Virus record (IMG/VR): IMGVR_UViG_3300042987_002475
Coordinates: 1-21,652 of that record
Direction: 5' to 3' (one strand)
From: a virus
DNA length: 21,652 nt
Shown here: positions 13,879-19,732 of the stretch, piece by piece
Position numbering within the stretch: position 1 is the stretch's first letter
How the letters are laid out: each line of letters starts with the position of its first letter
Notes under the pieces: generated by a model
The model's database searches: none
Seen by the model: only the letters and a program-made list of their open reading frames with translations
Told to the model about the DNA's origin: nothing
Program-made: the position numbers and the translations under genes

Positions 13879-14865
13879 ATGGGCACTCGCCGCGTTGCGT
13901 CGGGCAGGGAAGAGTCGGTACTTGACCGGCCACGTTTCACCCCCGACCGCATGCAGCAGATGACCCTGTTCGAGGAGGCGCGCCCTGCGACCTTCGGCGC
14001 CTACGCGCTCGCGTGGCACTCGAGGTATTGCTCGCCGCCTTGGGTGACGGCCTACACGTCGAAGGTGCGCCTGGGCGTGCTGCGCGCGCAGGTGCTGCCG
14101 GCGCTCGGGCACCTGCGGATCGAGGACGTGACCGTCGCCGAGCTCGAGCGCGTCCAGCGCGACATGATGCAGCGCATGAAGCCTGCGTCTGTCAGCCACA
14201 CCTTCCGCTCGGCCATCGGGCCCGTGCTGAAGCAGGCCGTCGTGGACGGGCTCATCCCGGCGCACCCCATGCGGGCGCTGCGCTGGCCGCGGGTCGATCC
14301 GCCCAAGCCTGACCCGTACACCGACGCCGAGGTGGACCTGCTGCTCGAATGGTTCCGGCGGCACGCGCCGCAGTTCGAGGTGGCCGTGGCCTTGGTCATG
14401 CTGGCCGGCTTGCGCCCAAGCGAGGCTTGCGGGCTCAAGTGGGGCGACATCGACAAGAACAGCGTCCTGATCGAGCGGGCAGTCGTGGACGGGCAGGTGA
14501 CCACCACGAAGACCAAGCGCAGCGTGCGCAAGATCAGCGTCAGCAAGCGCCTTGGCGCCATCCTGCGCCGCCGGCGTGGGCAGGCAGACGAGTGGGTCTG
14601 CCTGCACCGTGGCCGGCTGGTCAGGACGCAGGCGCTCGGCTGCTACTGGATGCGCCGAGCCTGCCAGGACGTCGGCGTGCGGCACCGGGGGCTCTACGCG
14701 GGCCGCCGGCACGCCATTTCGGCTGCGATCTCCGACGGCGCCGAGATCGGGCACGTCGCGGCCTACTGCGGCACCTCGATCACGAGGATCGAGCGGCACT
14801 ACTACCGCTACTTGGGGGCCCTCAGCGACCCCCGGGAGGCTGCGAAGAGGAAGCATTCGGCATAG
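13879..14865 (+). CDS. int: Tyrosine-type site-specific integrase
   Basis: The 328-residue product (ATG 13879; GTG 13873 in frame upstream) has an N-terminal SAM-like core-binding domain (about 37-130) and a C-terminal catalytic domain. Visible catalytic elements are LAGLRPSEACGLKW (Arg179), TKTKRSVRK (Lys211/213), AGRRHAIS (Arg277), YCGTS (about 296-300) and the nucleophile region ERHYYRY (Tyr308 or 309). The usual HxxR His is Ala here, and the second His/Trp position is Thr, both tolerated variations in phage integrases. There is no clear ribosome site before ATG 13879; ATG 13951 would lose part of the N-terminus. It would insert the phage genome at a host att site. No excisionase is recognised, though several small genes could serve. 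Confidence 0.92.
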   Translation: MGTRRVASGREESVLDRPRFTPDRMQQMTLFEEARPATFGAYALAWHSRYCSPPWVTAYTSKVRLGVLRAQVLPALGHLRIEDVTVAELERVQRDMMQRMKPASVSHTFRSAIGPVLKQAVVDGLIPAHPMRALRWPRVDPPKPDPYTDAEVDLLLEWFRRHAPQFEVAVALVMLAGLRPSEACGLKWGDIDKNSVLIERAVVDGQVTTTKTKRSVRKISVSKRLGAILRRRRGQADEWVCLHRGRLVRTQALGCYWMRRACQDVGVRHRGLYAGRRHAISAAISDGAEIGHVAAYCGTSITRIERHYYRYLGALSDPREAAKRKHSA

Positions 14866-14874
14866 GGGCTAGCA

Positions 14875-14918
14875 GGATTCCATCCGGTCTGGATGCACTA
14901 GAGCGCCGGGTGGAATCC
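14875..14918. repeat. 13-bp inverted repeat after the integrase gene
   Basis: GGATTCCATCCGG (14875-14887) pairs with CCGGGTGGAATCC (14906-14918), 12 of 13 matching, around an 18-nt centre. It begins 10 nt after the integrase stop in the 93-nt gap before the next gene. It could be a hairpin that slows transcription (no U-tract follows) or integrase-binding arms around an attP core. A second small dyad, CCGCG...CGCGG at 14928-14945, precedes the next gene. Confidence 0.5.
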
Positions 14919-14958
14919 CCAGCAGATCCGCGGGTTTTAGCGCGGGGATGGGGGATCG

Positions 14959-15747
14959 ATGGGGAGCAAGTCGAGGTGGTGGATCCCGCTGCGGTTCGTG
15001 CAGCTGCACGCGGACCCGGGGTTTAGGCGGCTAGACGACGGCGGCCGCTGGAAGGTCGTCGAGGCGCTGTCGGACGCTTGGTTCCTCGGCAGCGTGGAGG
15101 TCCGGCCCGAGAACGTCAGCGACGCCGTGTGGGACGTCGTCCTGCGTTTGTGGCCCGAGTACGCCGCCGACCTGCAGAAGGGCGCCGAGTTGGCCAAGCG
15201 GCGCCAGAAGGCTGCTCAAAGCCGATGGCATGCAAGTGCATTGCAAGTGCATAGCAAAACGGATGCAAACGCGATGCAAACCGGATGCAAACCGGATGCC
15301 AATAATCAACAATCAACAACCAACAACACCGGAAGCAGACGTGGTACCACCAGAGAGACGTCCGTAGTCCCGGTTGCGGTAGAGCACCAGCGAACGTCTT
15401 CCGCGCCGCATTCGCGTCGCGAGCGAGAATCGACCTGGCTGACCCCGTTCGGCGAGGCATGGGAGCGGGCGACGGACGGGCAGTTCGCGTACTCGCGCTC
15501 GGCGAAGCCGCTCAAGCGCCTCGTCGAGCGACACGGGGCCGAGGCGGTGTTCGGCGCCTGGTGCGCGTACCTGCGCGAGACCGAGACCACGTACCTCTCG
15601 GTCGAGCGGTTTGCGGGCACCTACGGCCACTGGGCGGGCACGGTGCCCGAGGCGGTCGCTCGAGGTCACGACGCCAACCGGGCGGCCGTCGAGCGGGTGA
15701 AGCTCAAGATCGCGGCACGCCAGGCAGCGGCCGGGGGTGCAGCGTGA
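14959..15747 (+). CDS. Replication initiator-like protein containing origin iterons
   Basis: The 262-residue product begins MGSKSRWWIPLRFVQLHADP after a G-rich ribosome site. The N-domain (1-95) resembles the winged-helix region of phage replisome organisers. A low-complexity linker (about 92-150, rich in Gln, Asn, Thr and Ser) is encoded by tandem 11-bp DNA repeats and an A-rich stretch. A helical C-domain (about 155-262) follows. This is the layout of lambda O, in which the origin lies inside the initiator gene. It overlaps the helicase-loader-like gene by GTGA, as O and P are adjacent in lambda. Assignment rests on layout and DNA repeats more than on sequence motifs. Confidence 0.7.
   Translation: MGSKSRWWIPLRFVQLHADPGFRRLDDGGRWKVVEALSDAWFLGSVEVRPENVSDAVWDVVLRLWPEYAADLQKGAELAKRRQKAAQSRWHASALQVHSKTDANAMQTGCKPDANNQQSTTNNTGSRRGTTRETSVVPVAVEHQRTSSAPHSRRERESTWLTPFGEAWERATDGQFAYSRSAKPLKRLVERHGAEAVFGAWCAYLRETETTYLSVERFAGTYGHWAGTVPEAVARGHDANRAAVERVKLKIAARQAAAGGAA
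15229..15330. other. Candidate replication origin: 11-bp iterons plus A-rich tract
   Basis: Units start every 11 bp at 15229, 15240, 15251, 15262, 15273, 15284 and (partial) 15295. They read CATGCAAGTGC, ATTGCAAGTGC, ATAGCAAAACG, GATGCAAACGC, GATGCAAACCG, GATGCAAACCG, GATGCC. The core is ATGCAA. Immediately after comes a CAA-rich stretch (15301-15330) poor in GC against a very GC-rich background, suitable for strand opening. An 11-bp period is about one helical turn, so bound initiators would line up on one face. Because 11 is not a multiple of 3, the repeats are maintained at the DNA level rather than for the protein. Confidence 0.75.
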
Positions 15748-16241
15748 GCCCGGATTTGGCCATGGTGCTGGTGCAGCGGCTGGTGGCTGCGTTCCCCTCG
15801 CCGCGGTGGGGTGATGACACCGTCGAGTTCTACGCGGCGGAGCTCGAGCCGTACGACTTCGAGGTGGCGGACACTGCCATTTCGCAGATCGCCCGGACGC
15901 ACATCGCCCGGCCGTCGGTGGCGGTCATGCGCCAGGAGGTGGCCAAGCGCACGCCGGAGCGCCCGGCGCTCGAGGGGCCGGCGGCGGACGACTGGCTGCC
16001 GTCCTCGAGCGCGGGCCTGTCGAAGCGGATGCACCCGGGGCAAGGCGAGACGCCGACGCACGTGGTGCGCACGTCCAGCGAGGAGCGCCGGCGGTACGAG
16101 GCGATCTACCGCACGGGCAAGCAGGCGTTTGCCGAGTACCTGGCGACGACGACGCCGGAGCAGCGTCGGCAGGTGGCCATGGAAGCCAATCGGCGGTGGT
16201 CAGAGCGCAAGCAGCGGCAGCGGGGCAGCGACCGCCCGTGA
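15744..16241 (+). CDS. Helicase-loader-like replication protein
   Basis: GTG 15744 overlaps the initiator stop as GTGA and gives 165 residues. The N-terminal region (VLVQRLVAAFPSPRWGDDTV, then AAELEPYDFEVADTAISQI and RPSVAVMRQEV) matches the style of small phage proteins that follow an initiator and load the host replicative helicase. The C-terminal half is basic and disordered (RRYEAIYRT, ERKQRQRGSDRP). No ATPase motif is present, so it resembles lambda P-type loaders rather than DnaC. Role inferred from order and N-terminal pattern. Confidence 0.55.
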   Translation: MSPDLAMVLVQRLVAAFPSPRWGDDTVEFYAAELEPYDFEVADTAISQIARTHIARPSVAVMRQEVAKRTPERPALEGPAADDWLPSSSAGLSKRMHPGQGETPTHVVRTSSEERRRYEAIYRTGKQAFAEYLATTTPEQRRQVAMEANRRWSERKQRQRGSDRP

Positions 16242-16527
16242 ACACCCCTTTAAAAAAATCGGAAAAATACCTAGGAGCGCATCGCAGGGGTGGGTGGCTA
16301 GGGTGGTAGCCATCGCAGGGTACGACGTCCCTGAGAGCCATTTTGAGCGTTGCCAGTTGCACCGGCGGAAAGTGAGCCAAGAGCACTGGCGCAGGCGGCT
16401 CGCCCGGATGCCGCTCGAGGACCGCATGCAGTGGGCGTTCATGGCCTACGAGCTGGCCAAGACGATGCCAGCAGCGCAGGCCGAACGGTTGGCGTGGCGG
16501 TCGATAGAGCCGGAGCCGAAAGGTTAG
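16238..16527 (+). CDS. Small replication-region protein needing a -1 frameshift at an A7 run
   Basis: GTG 16238 overlaps the previous stop as GTGA, the usual start style here, but its frame ends after 23 codons (TAG 16307-16309). The run CCCCTTTAAAAAAATC (A7 at 16252-16258) contains slippery heptamers in phase (T TTA AAA, A AAA AAA). A -1 slip there enters a frame that runs to TAG 16527. The joined product would be about 96 residues, MNTPLKK joined to IGKIPRSASQGWVARV and on to AYELAKTMPAAQAERLAW. Without slippage the only starts are GTG 16294 or 16303 (about 77 residues), with poor ribosome sites. A missing A in the sequence would explain the same picture. No family is recognised. Confidence 0.5.
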
Positions 16528-16796
16528 CGGCGTGTCGGCGGGTACAGGTTGCGGTTCATGTCGGCCTCGAACCGGCGCCATTGCGCTTGCTTCCGTTGAG
16601 TCTCAAGCCGGTCGAGCATCATCTGCTGCTGTTGCTGCTGGTACTCGAGGTCCCGCTGGCGACGCTGCATTTCCTGTCGGCTGTAGTCGCCGTTGCTCAG
16701 ACTGTCGGCCAAACCGGCCCCGAAGTCGTTCCAGTCGTTTGCCAGGGCAACAGACGGACCGGCCAGCAAAAGTGTCGCAAGAATCAGGGTGCGCAT
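16524..16796 (-). CDS. Isolated secreted Gln-rich coiled-coil protein (moron-like)
   Basis: From ATG 16796, with a strong AAGGAGGA site, the 90-residue product starts MRTLILATLLLAGPSVALA, a clear Sec signal peptide with cleavage expected after ALA. The mature part has a run of six Gln (about residue 55) within a helical, Arg/Gln/Met-rich region likely to be coiled coil. It is the only leftward gene between two rightward blocks and overlaps the upstream gene's stop by 4 nt, tail to tail. Such lone genes between phage operons are often expressed from a prophage and alter the host envelope. No family is recognised. No convincing promoter was found in the AT-rich gap 16797-16911. Confidence 0.65.
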   Translation of the reverse strand: MRTLILATLLLAGPSVALANDWNDFGAGLADSLSNGDYSRQEMQRRQRDLEYQQQQQQMMLDRLETQRKQAQWRRFEADMNRNLYPPTRR

Positions 16797-16911
16797 AGTG
16801 TCCTCCTTTTCGAACCCCATTGAGGCACGATGCGCAAGGCAAAATCAAGCGGTGACTGCGCCAAAAAACGTAATAACGCCAATGGTTTTTTTAGAAAATC
16901 GAGGTGGCGAG

Positions 16912-17499
16912 ATGCCAAAAAAGATCAAGCAAGCCGAAGCGCCAGCGTCGGATGCGTCGGATAATTCATCCCGCGAGGTGTCGGCGAGGAAGCCCTGGTC
17001 GGTGGACGCAAGGACCGCCGGGCTCAATGCCTACTTGGCAACCGGCTCAGTGTTCAAGGCCGCCGAGCTCACTAAAATCCCCAAGAGCACGATCCACGAA
17101 TGGCTCAGAGATCCCGCCAATGAGCAGATCCTCGACGAAGCCCGCAGGATCCACGCAAGAGCAGCCGCAATCGATGCCGCCGCCGTGTGGAAACTCGCAA
17201 TCGACCATGTCGCAGACGCCTTCGTCAACGGAGACTGGAGACTCAGTCCAAAAGGCGACCCAATCAGAATGCCAATCAGCGCCAAGGACGCCGGATACCT
17301 GGCTTCCATCATGGCAGACAAATCACAACGGTGGGCCGAACAGGCTTACGGAGCTCAAGCACCTCAAGACTTAAGCCCAGAGAAAGCAGAAGCTCTGGCC
17401 CGTGAAATCCTTCGCATCGACAAGGAAATGGAAAGAAGAACAGCAGTTGTAGAAGTGGAGGTGCAATCACCCCCAAGAGAAGAAAGCACCACCGAGTGA
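16912..17499 (+). CDS. terS: Terminase small subunit-like protein
   Basis: ATG 16912 follows GAGGTGG at a good distance. The 195-residue product has an N-terminal helix-turn-helix (AYLATGSVFKAAELTKIPKS then TIHEWLRDP), a helical middle (EQILDEARRIHARAAAIDAA) and an acidic/basic C-terminal tail. That is the usual small-terminase build: DNA recognition then oligomerisation. It lies upstream of the large terminase and portal genes, although two or more unknown genes intervene, which is atypical. Codon use is less GC-rich than its neighbours (Lys AAA/AAG, Arg AGA near the end), hinting at separate origin. A transcription regulator is the alternative. Confidence 0.6.
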   Translation: MPKKIKQAEAPASDASDNSSREVSARKPWSVDARTAGLNAYLATGSVFKAAELTKIPKSTIHEWLRDPANEQILDEARRIHARAAAIDAAAVWKLAIDHVADAFVNGDWRLSPKGDPIRMPISAKDAGYLASIMADKSQRWAEQAYGAQAPQDLSPEKAEALAREILRIDKEMERRTAVVEVEVQSPPREESTTE

Positions 17500-17708
17500 G
17501 TATGGGCAGCCATTGCGACCGCGGTCTGGGACCCTACGGCCCCTATTGGGCCCGCCATAACCAACGTAGAGCCGATGGCGACGTCCAGGCAGGAGCCGCC
17601 TTGGAGCCGCCCGTTGGCACAGGCCGTGCCCCTTCACCCGGTGCCACCCATTCCCACCCCACCCCAGCTGGCGGACTACAACAGAATCCGAAGGCGAGCC
17701 GGCTCTAG
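17496..17708 (+). CDS. Doubtful 70-residue ORF after terS-like gene
   Basis: GTG 17496 overlaps the terS-like stop as GTGA, the coupling pattern used throughout this genome; ATG 17502 is in frame. The product (MSMGSHCDRGLGPYGPYWAR...) is Gly/Pro/Arg-rich with no recognisable fold. The next entry lies on the same DNA in another frame; at most one is likely to be the main product. Confidence 0.3.
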   Translation: MSMGSHCDRGLGPYGPYWARHNQRRADGDVQAGAALEPPVGTGRAPSPGATHSHPTPAGGLQQNPKASRL

Positions 17709-17841
17709 GGGGGGTTCTTGGCTGCCTTGGCAGCAGCACTGGGGCGCCGAGGGGGAGTATGAGGGGGATGTGTGCAAATCACTGCAAGGCGTTTTTTGGA
17801 AAAGTGAGCAATGGCGGGCGAAAATAGTCGTTTCGATTTGA
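17575..17841 (+). CDS. Doubtful 88-residue Pro/Trp-rich ORF
   Basis: ATG 17575 opens a frame with a proline-rich N-terminus (PLHPVPPIPTPPQLADYNRI) and a Trp-rich second half. Third codon positions in its first half are GC-rich, like real genes here, but the ribosome site is weak. It competes with the ORF at 17496-17708. The roughly 400-nt stretch between the terS-like gene and 17902 is otherwise without a confident gene and could hold the packaging (pac or cos) site. Confidence 0.3.
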   Translation: MATSRQEPPWSRPLAQAVPLHPVPPIPTPPQLADYNRIRRRAGSRGGSWLPWQQHWGAEGEYEGDVCKSLQGVFWKSEQWRAKIVVSI

Positions 17842-17872
17842 CATAATCTTTTGCGTCCGACCGAGTGGTCGG
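17838..17872 (+). promoter_or_regulatory. AT-rich regulatory segment with TTGACA and a perfect dyad
   Basis: CGTTTC-GAT-TTGACA (17829-17843) resembles the inner part of the 19-bp control elements (CGTTTC-NN-TTGACA). It is followed by a perfect dyad CCGACC-GAGT-GGTCGG (17857-17872) where a -10 would fall. No good -10 box is seen. It lies 30 nt before the gene at 17902, at the head of the terminase-portal block, so it may be a regulated late promoter or a packaging-related site. Confidence 0.35.
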
Positions 17873-17901
17873 GTAGTGGGCGGGGCTTTTGTGGGGTGGT
17901 G

Positions 17902-18384
17902 ATGCCGAAGCGGGAGGCGCCCTGGTGGCAGGCTGTGGACGGGGTGGGGGATGCGCACCTGCACTGGCTGTCGTTGCTGGACGAGATGGGGTCGCCGGAG
18001 CGGATGTTGTGGGTGGCGGTGTTGGTTCGGGCGATCAACGACGTTGCGTTGTGGCATGCGGGCCGGCGGACGCCGTCGATGCATGGGGACCCGGCGTACC
18101 AGTCGAGTGCGGTGACCTGGGGCATCTACAAGGGCGCGTTGGACTGGTTTCGGGGGAAGGTGCCGAAGGACGAGGATGCGATGTGCTTTCTGGATGTCTG
18201 CGAAGAGTTGGACATCCAGCCCGAGGTGGTCTGGGACTTCGTCGACCGGCTTAGGGCCAAGAAGCAGGTGCTCGACATGGGCCGGCTGTCGCCTTACCGG
18301 CGGTCGCACAATCGGCAGCGGGTGAAGCCTGGGCGCCGGCCTTATGTGCCGAGGGCAGCGAAAAAACGCCTTGCGGTGATCTAG
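17902..18384 (+). CDS. Hypothetical 160-residue protein upstream of terminase
   Basis: From ATG 17902 the product begins MPKREAPWWQAVDGVGDAHL. A central segment, GALDWFRGKVPKDEDAMCFL followed by DVCEELDIQPEVVWDFVDRL, resembles a recurring phage module in which a Trp-containing helix, an acidic DD/DED turn and a 'CExLxxxP' helix occur together near DNA-binding regulators. The C-terminus is strongly basic (RRSHNRQRVKPGRRPYVPRA), suggesting nucleic-acid binding. Position just before the terminase genes suggests a late regulator or packaging accessory. That is inference; no firm family. Confidence 0.6.
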   Translation: MPKREAPWWQAVDGVGDAHLHWLSLLDEMGSPERMLWVAVLVRAINDVALWHAGRRTPSMHGDPAYQSSAVTWGIYKGALDWFRGKVPKDEDAMCFLDVCEELDIQPEVVWDFVDRLRAKKQVLDMGRLSPYRRSHNRQRVKPGRRPYVPRAAKKRLAVI

Positions 18385-18390
18385 CCTAGC

Positions 18391-18687
18391 GTGATCTTGC
18401 CGCCCGTCATGCCGGATGACGGGATTGCGCTGAAGGACAAGCTCGAGCTGCTCGAGCGGGAAGTGGTGGGGCTGAAGGGGTTGCTTGAGGTGCCCAACGG
18501 GCTGCCGATCGGGCAGCAGGTGCATGCCCTGGGCGAGGCGGTTGGGATCCTGCTGGCAATCCTGCAGTCGGTACACCCGCAGCTGCGGATGACCGCGAAC
18601 CCGGATTTCATGCGGCGTGTTCTGGGGATCACGATGGTGGAGAAGTCGCCCATCGTGCAGCCGACGCCGAGGCTGCTTCGGCAGTGA
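18391..18687 (+). CDS. Hypothetical coiled-coil protein preceding terminase
   Basis: GTG 18391 (98 residues) or ATG 18409 (92 residues) begins this product; neither has a good ribosome site. The N-terminal part has a short coiled coil (LKDKLELLEREVVGLKGLLE), then a hydrophobic helix (ALGEAVGILLAILQSVHPQL). The stop overlaps the large-terminase ATPase start as GTGA, so the two are coupled. A small helical protein right before terL could be an oligomerising packaging factor; this cannot be shown here. Confidence 0.55.
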   Translation: MILPPVMPDDGIALKDKLELLEREVVGLKGLLEVPNGLPIGQQVHALGEAVGILLAILQSVHPQLRMTANPDFMRRVLGITMVEKSPIVQPTPRLLRQ

Positions 18688-19577
18688 GCGGAGAGACTGA
18701 CCTTGCGAAGCTGACGGCCGAGCAGCTTGCTTCGCTGAAGGCAAAGGCCAGTCACCAGCTGGCCGAGACGCACCGGCGGGGCCGGTTTGCGCTCTTCAAG
18801 CCGCTCGAGCATCAGCGCGCCTGGTTTCGGTCGACCAAGCAGATCGTCTGCATCGTCGGCGGGAATCAGATGGGCAAGACGACTTGCGGGTCCATCAAGC
18901 TTCTGAGCAGCGCGTTGGGGACCTGCCCGCCGGCCCTGGGGGGCGTCATCCCGGCGTCGTGGGACCGGCTCGACTGCCGCGGGCAGCGGTACCTGATCGT
19001 CGCCGAGTCGTTCCAGACGGTCATCGCGAAGACGATCCTGCCGAAGCTGCAGGAGTACATGACCAACGAAATGCAGTCGAAGTCACCGAAGAAGAACCCG
19101 GGGACCAAACTGGCCGAGTTGTTCTACTTGCGCTCGGGCGCCGAGATCCACGTGCAGTCCTACGAGCAGGACCCGGCCAGTTTCGAGGGTCCGACGTGGG
19201 ACGGCGTGTGGTTCGACGAGCCCCCGCCGCAGGCCGTGTTCAATGCCGTTCGCCGCGGGACGATCGCCAAAAAGGGCTGGATCTGGATCACCGCGACTCC
19301 GCTGCGCGAGGCGTGGATGCGCGACGTCATCGTGAAGCCGGCCGAGGACGAGGAAGACCAGATGCACGAGTTCGCCGACGTGTTCGGCGGCAAAATGCAC
19401 GACAATTGCCAGGACTGCTTCGGCGGGTACCTGCCGCATGCGTACATCGTTGGCTACTTGGCATCGCTTCCCCCCGAGGAGCGGGCCGTTCGCGAGCGAG
19501 GCGAGTTTTTCAACGTGTCGGATTTGGCCTTTGGGACCGTATCCGAGCAGCTGCATGTCATCGGGGACCTCTGGTGA
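18684..19577 (+). CDS. terL: Terminase large subunit, ATPase half (stand-alone)
   Basis: The 297-residue product carries the packaging-motor ATPase: Walker A GGNQMGKT (59-66), Walker B GVWFDEPP (174-181, Asp178, Glu179) and coupling motif TATP (202-205). It ends shortly after GEFFNVSDLAFGTVSEQLHV, the segment that in single-chain large terminases leads into the nuclease domain. No nuclease domain follows in this frame. It is coupled upstream (GTGA at 18684) and downstream (GTGA at 19574) to other cistrons. It powers DNA translocation into proheads, so here it should need the separate nuclease product to cut DNA. Confidence 0.88.
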   Translation: MSGETDLAKLTAEQLASLKAKASHQLAETHRRGRFALFKPLEHQRAWFRSTKQIVCIVGGNQMGKTTCGSIKLLSSALGTCPPALGGVIPASWDRLDCRGQRYLIVAESFQTVIAKTILPKLQEYMTNEMQSKSPKKNPGTKLAELFYLRSGAEIHVQSYEQDPASFEGPTWDGVWFDEPPPQAVFNAVRRGTIAKKGWIWITATPLREAWMRDVIVKPAEDEEDQMHEFADVFGGKMHDNCQDCFGGYLPHAYIVGYLASLPPEERAVRERGEFFNVSDLAFGTVSEQLHVIGDLW

Positions 19578-19732
19578 AGATCGTGTCCCTGCGTCCGGCG
19601 CCGCCGGTGAAACACGAGTGCCCGAGGTGCAAGCGGGTCATCCGCTGGGCGTTGCTCTATTGCTCGACGTGCGCGGGCCGGTCGAACCCGCAGTACCGTC
19701 CTGAGCTTGACAAGGCACGGATCAAACGATGA
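19574..19732 (+). CDS. Zinc-ribbon miniprotein between the terminase halves
   Basis: GTG 19574 overlaps the ATPase stop and its own TGA (19730-19732) overlaps the nuclease ATG as ATGA. The 52-residue product has CPRC (16-19) and CSTC (30-33), a clean four-Cys zinc ribbon, with Pro-rich N-terminal and basic C-terminal flanks (DKARIKR). Composition and tight coupling argue for a real gene. It could bridge ATPase and nuclease, bind DNA at the motor, or act as a packaging regulator. HNH-type zinc proteins near terminases are known to stimulate cutting, but this one has no HNH motif. Confidence 0.72.
   Translation: MKIVSLRPAPPVKHECPRCKRVIRWALLYCSTCAGRSNPQYRPELDKARIKR

Noticed and set aside
13866-14905. 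8-bp direct repeat CTAGAGCG flanking the integrase (13866-13873 and 14898-14905) as att cores
   Set aside because: Too short to rule out chance, and att cores would not normally flank int within one phage copy. The first copy overlaps the candidate -10 region.
15229-15300. CRISPR array
   Set aside because: The units are 11 bp and directly adjoining, with no spacers, and lie inside a coding gene. They fit origin iterons.
16280-16320. Direct repeat CATCGCAGGG (16280-16289 and 16311-16320) as a regulatory repeat
   Set aside because: It is short, present only twice, and lies in the probable coding part of the frameshifted gene. Worth noting only with independent binding data.
16861-16892. T7 run at 16886-16892 as a terminator
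   Set aside because: No stem can be drawn directly upstream of the T run on the plus strand.
17721-17734. GCTGCC-TT-GGCAGC hairpin as a terminator
   Set aside because: The loop would be only 2 nt, there is no T-tract, and it falls within a possible ORF.
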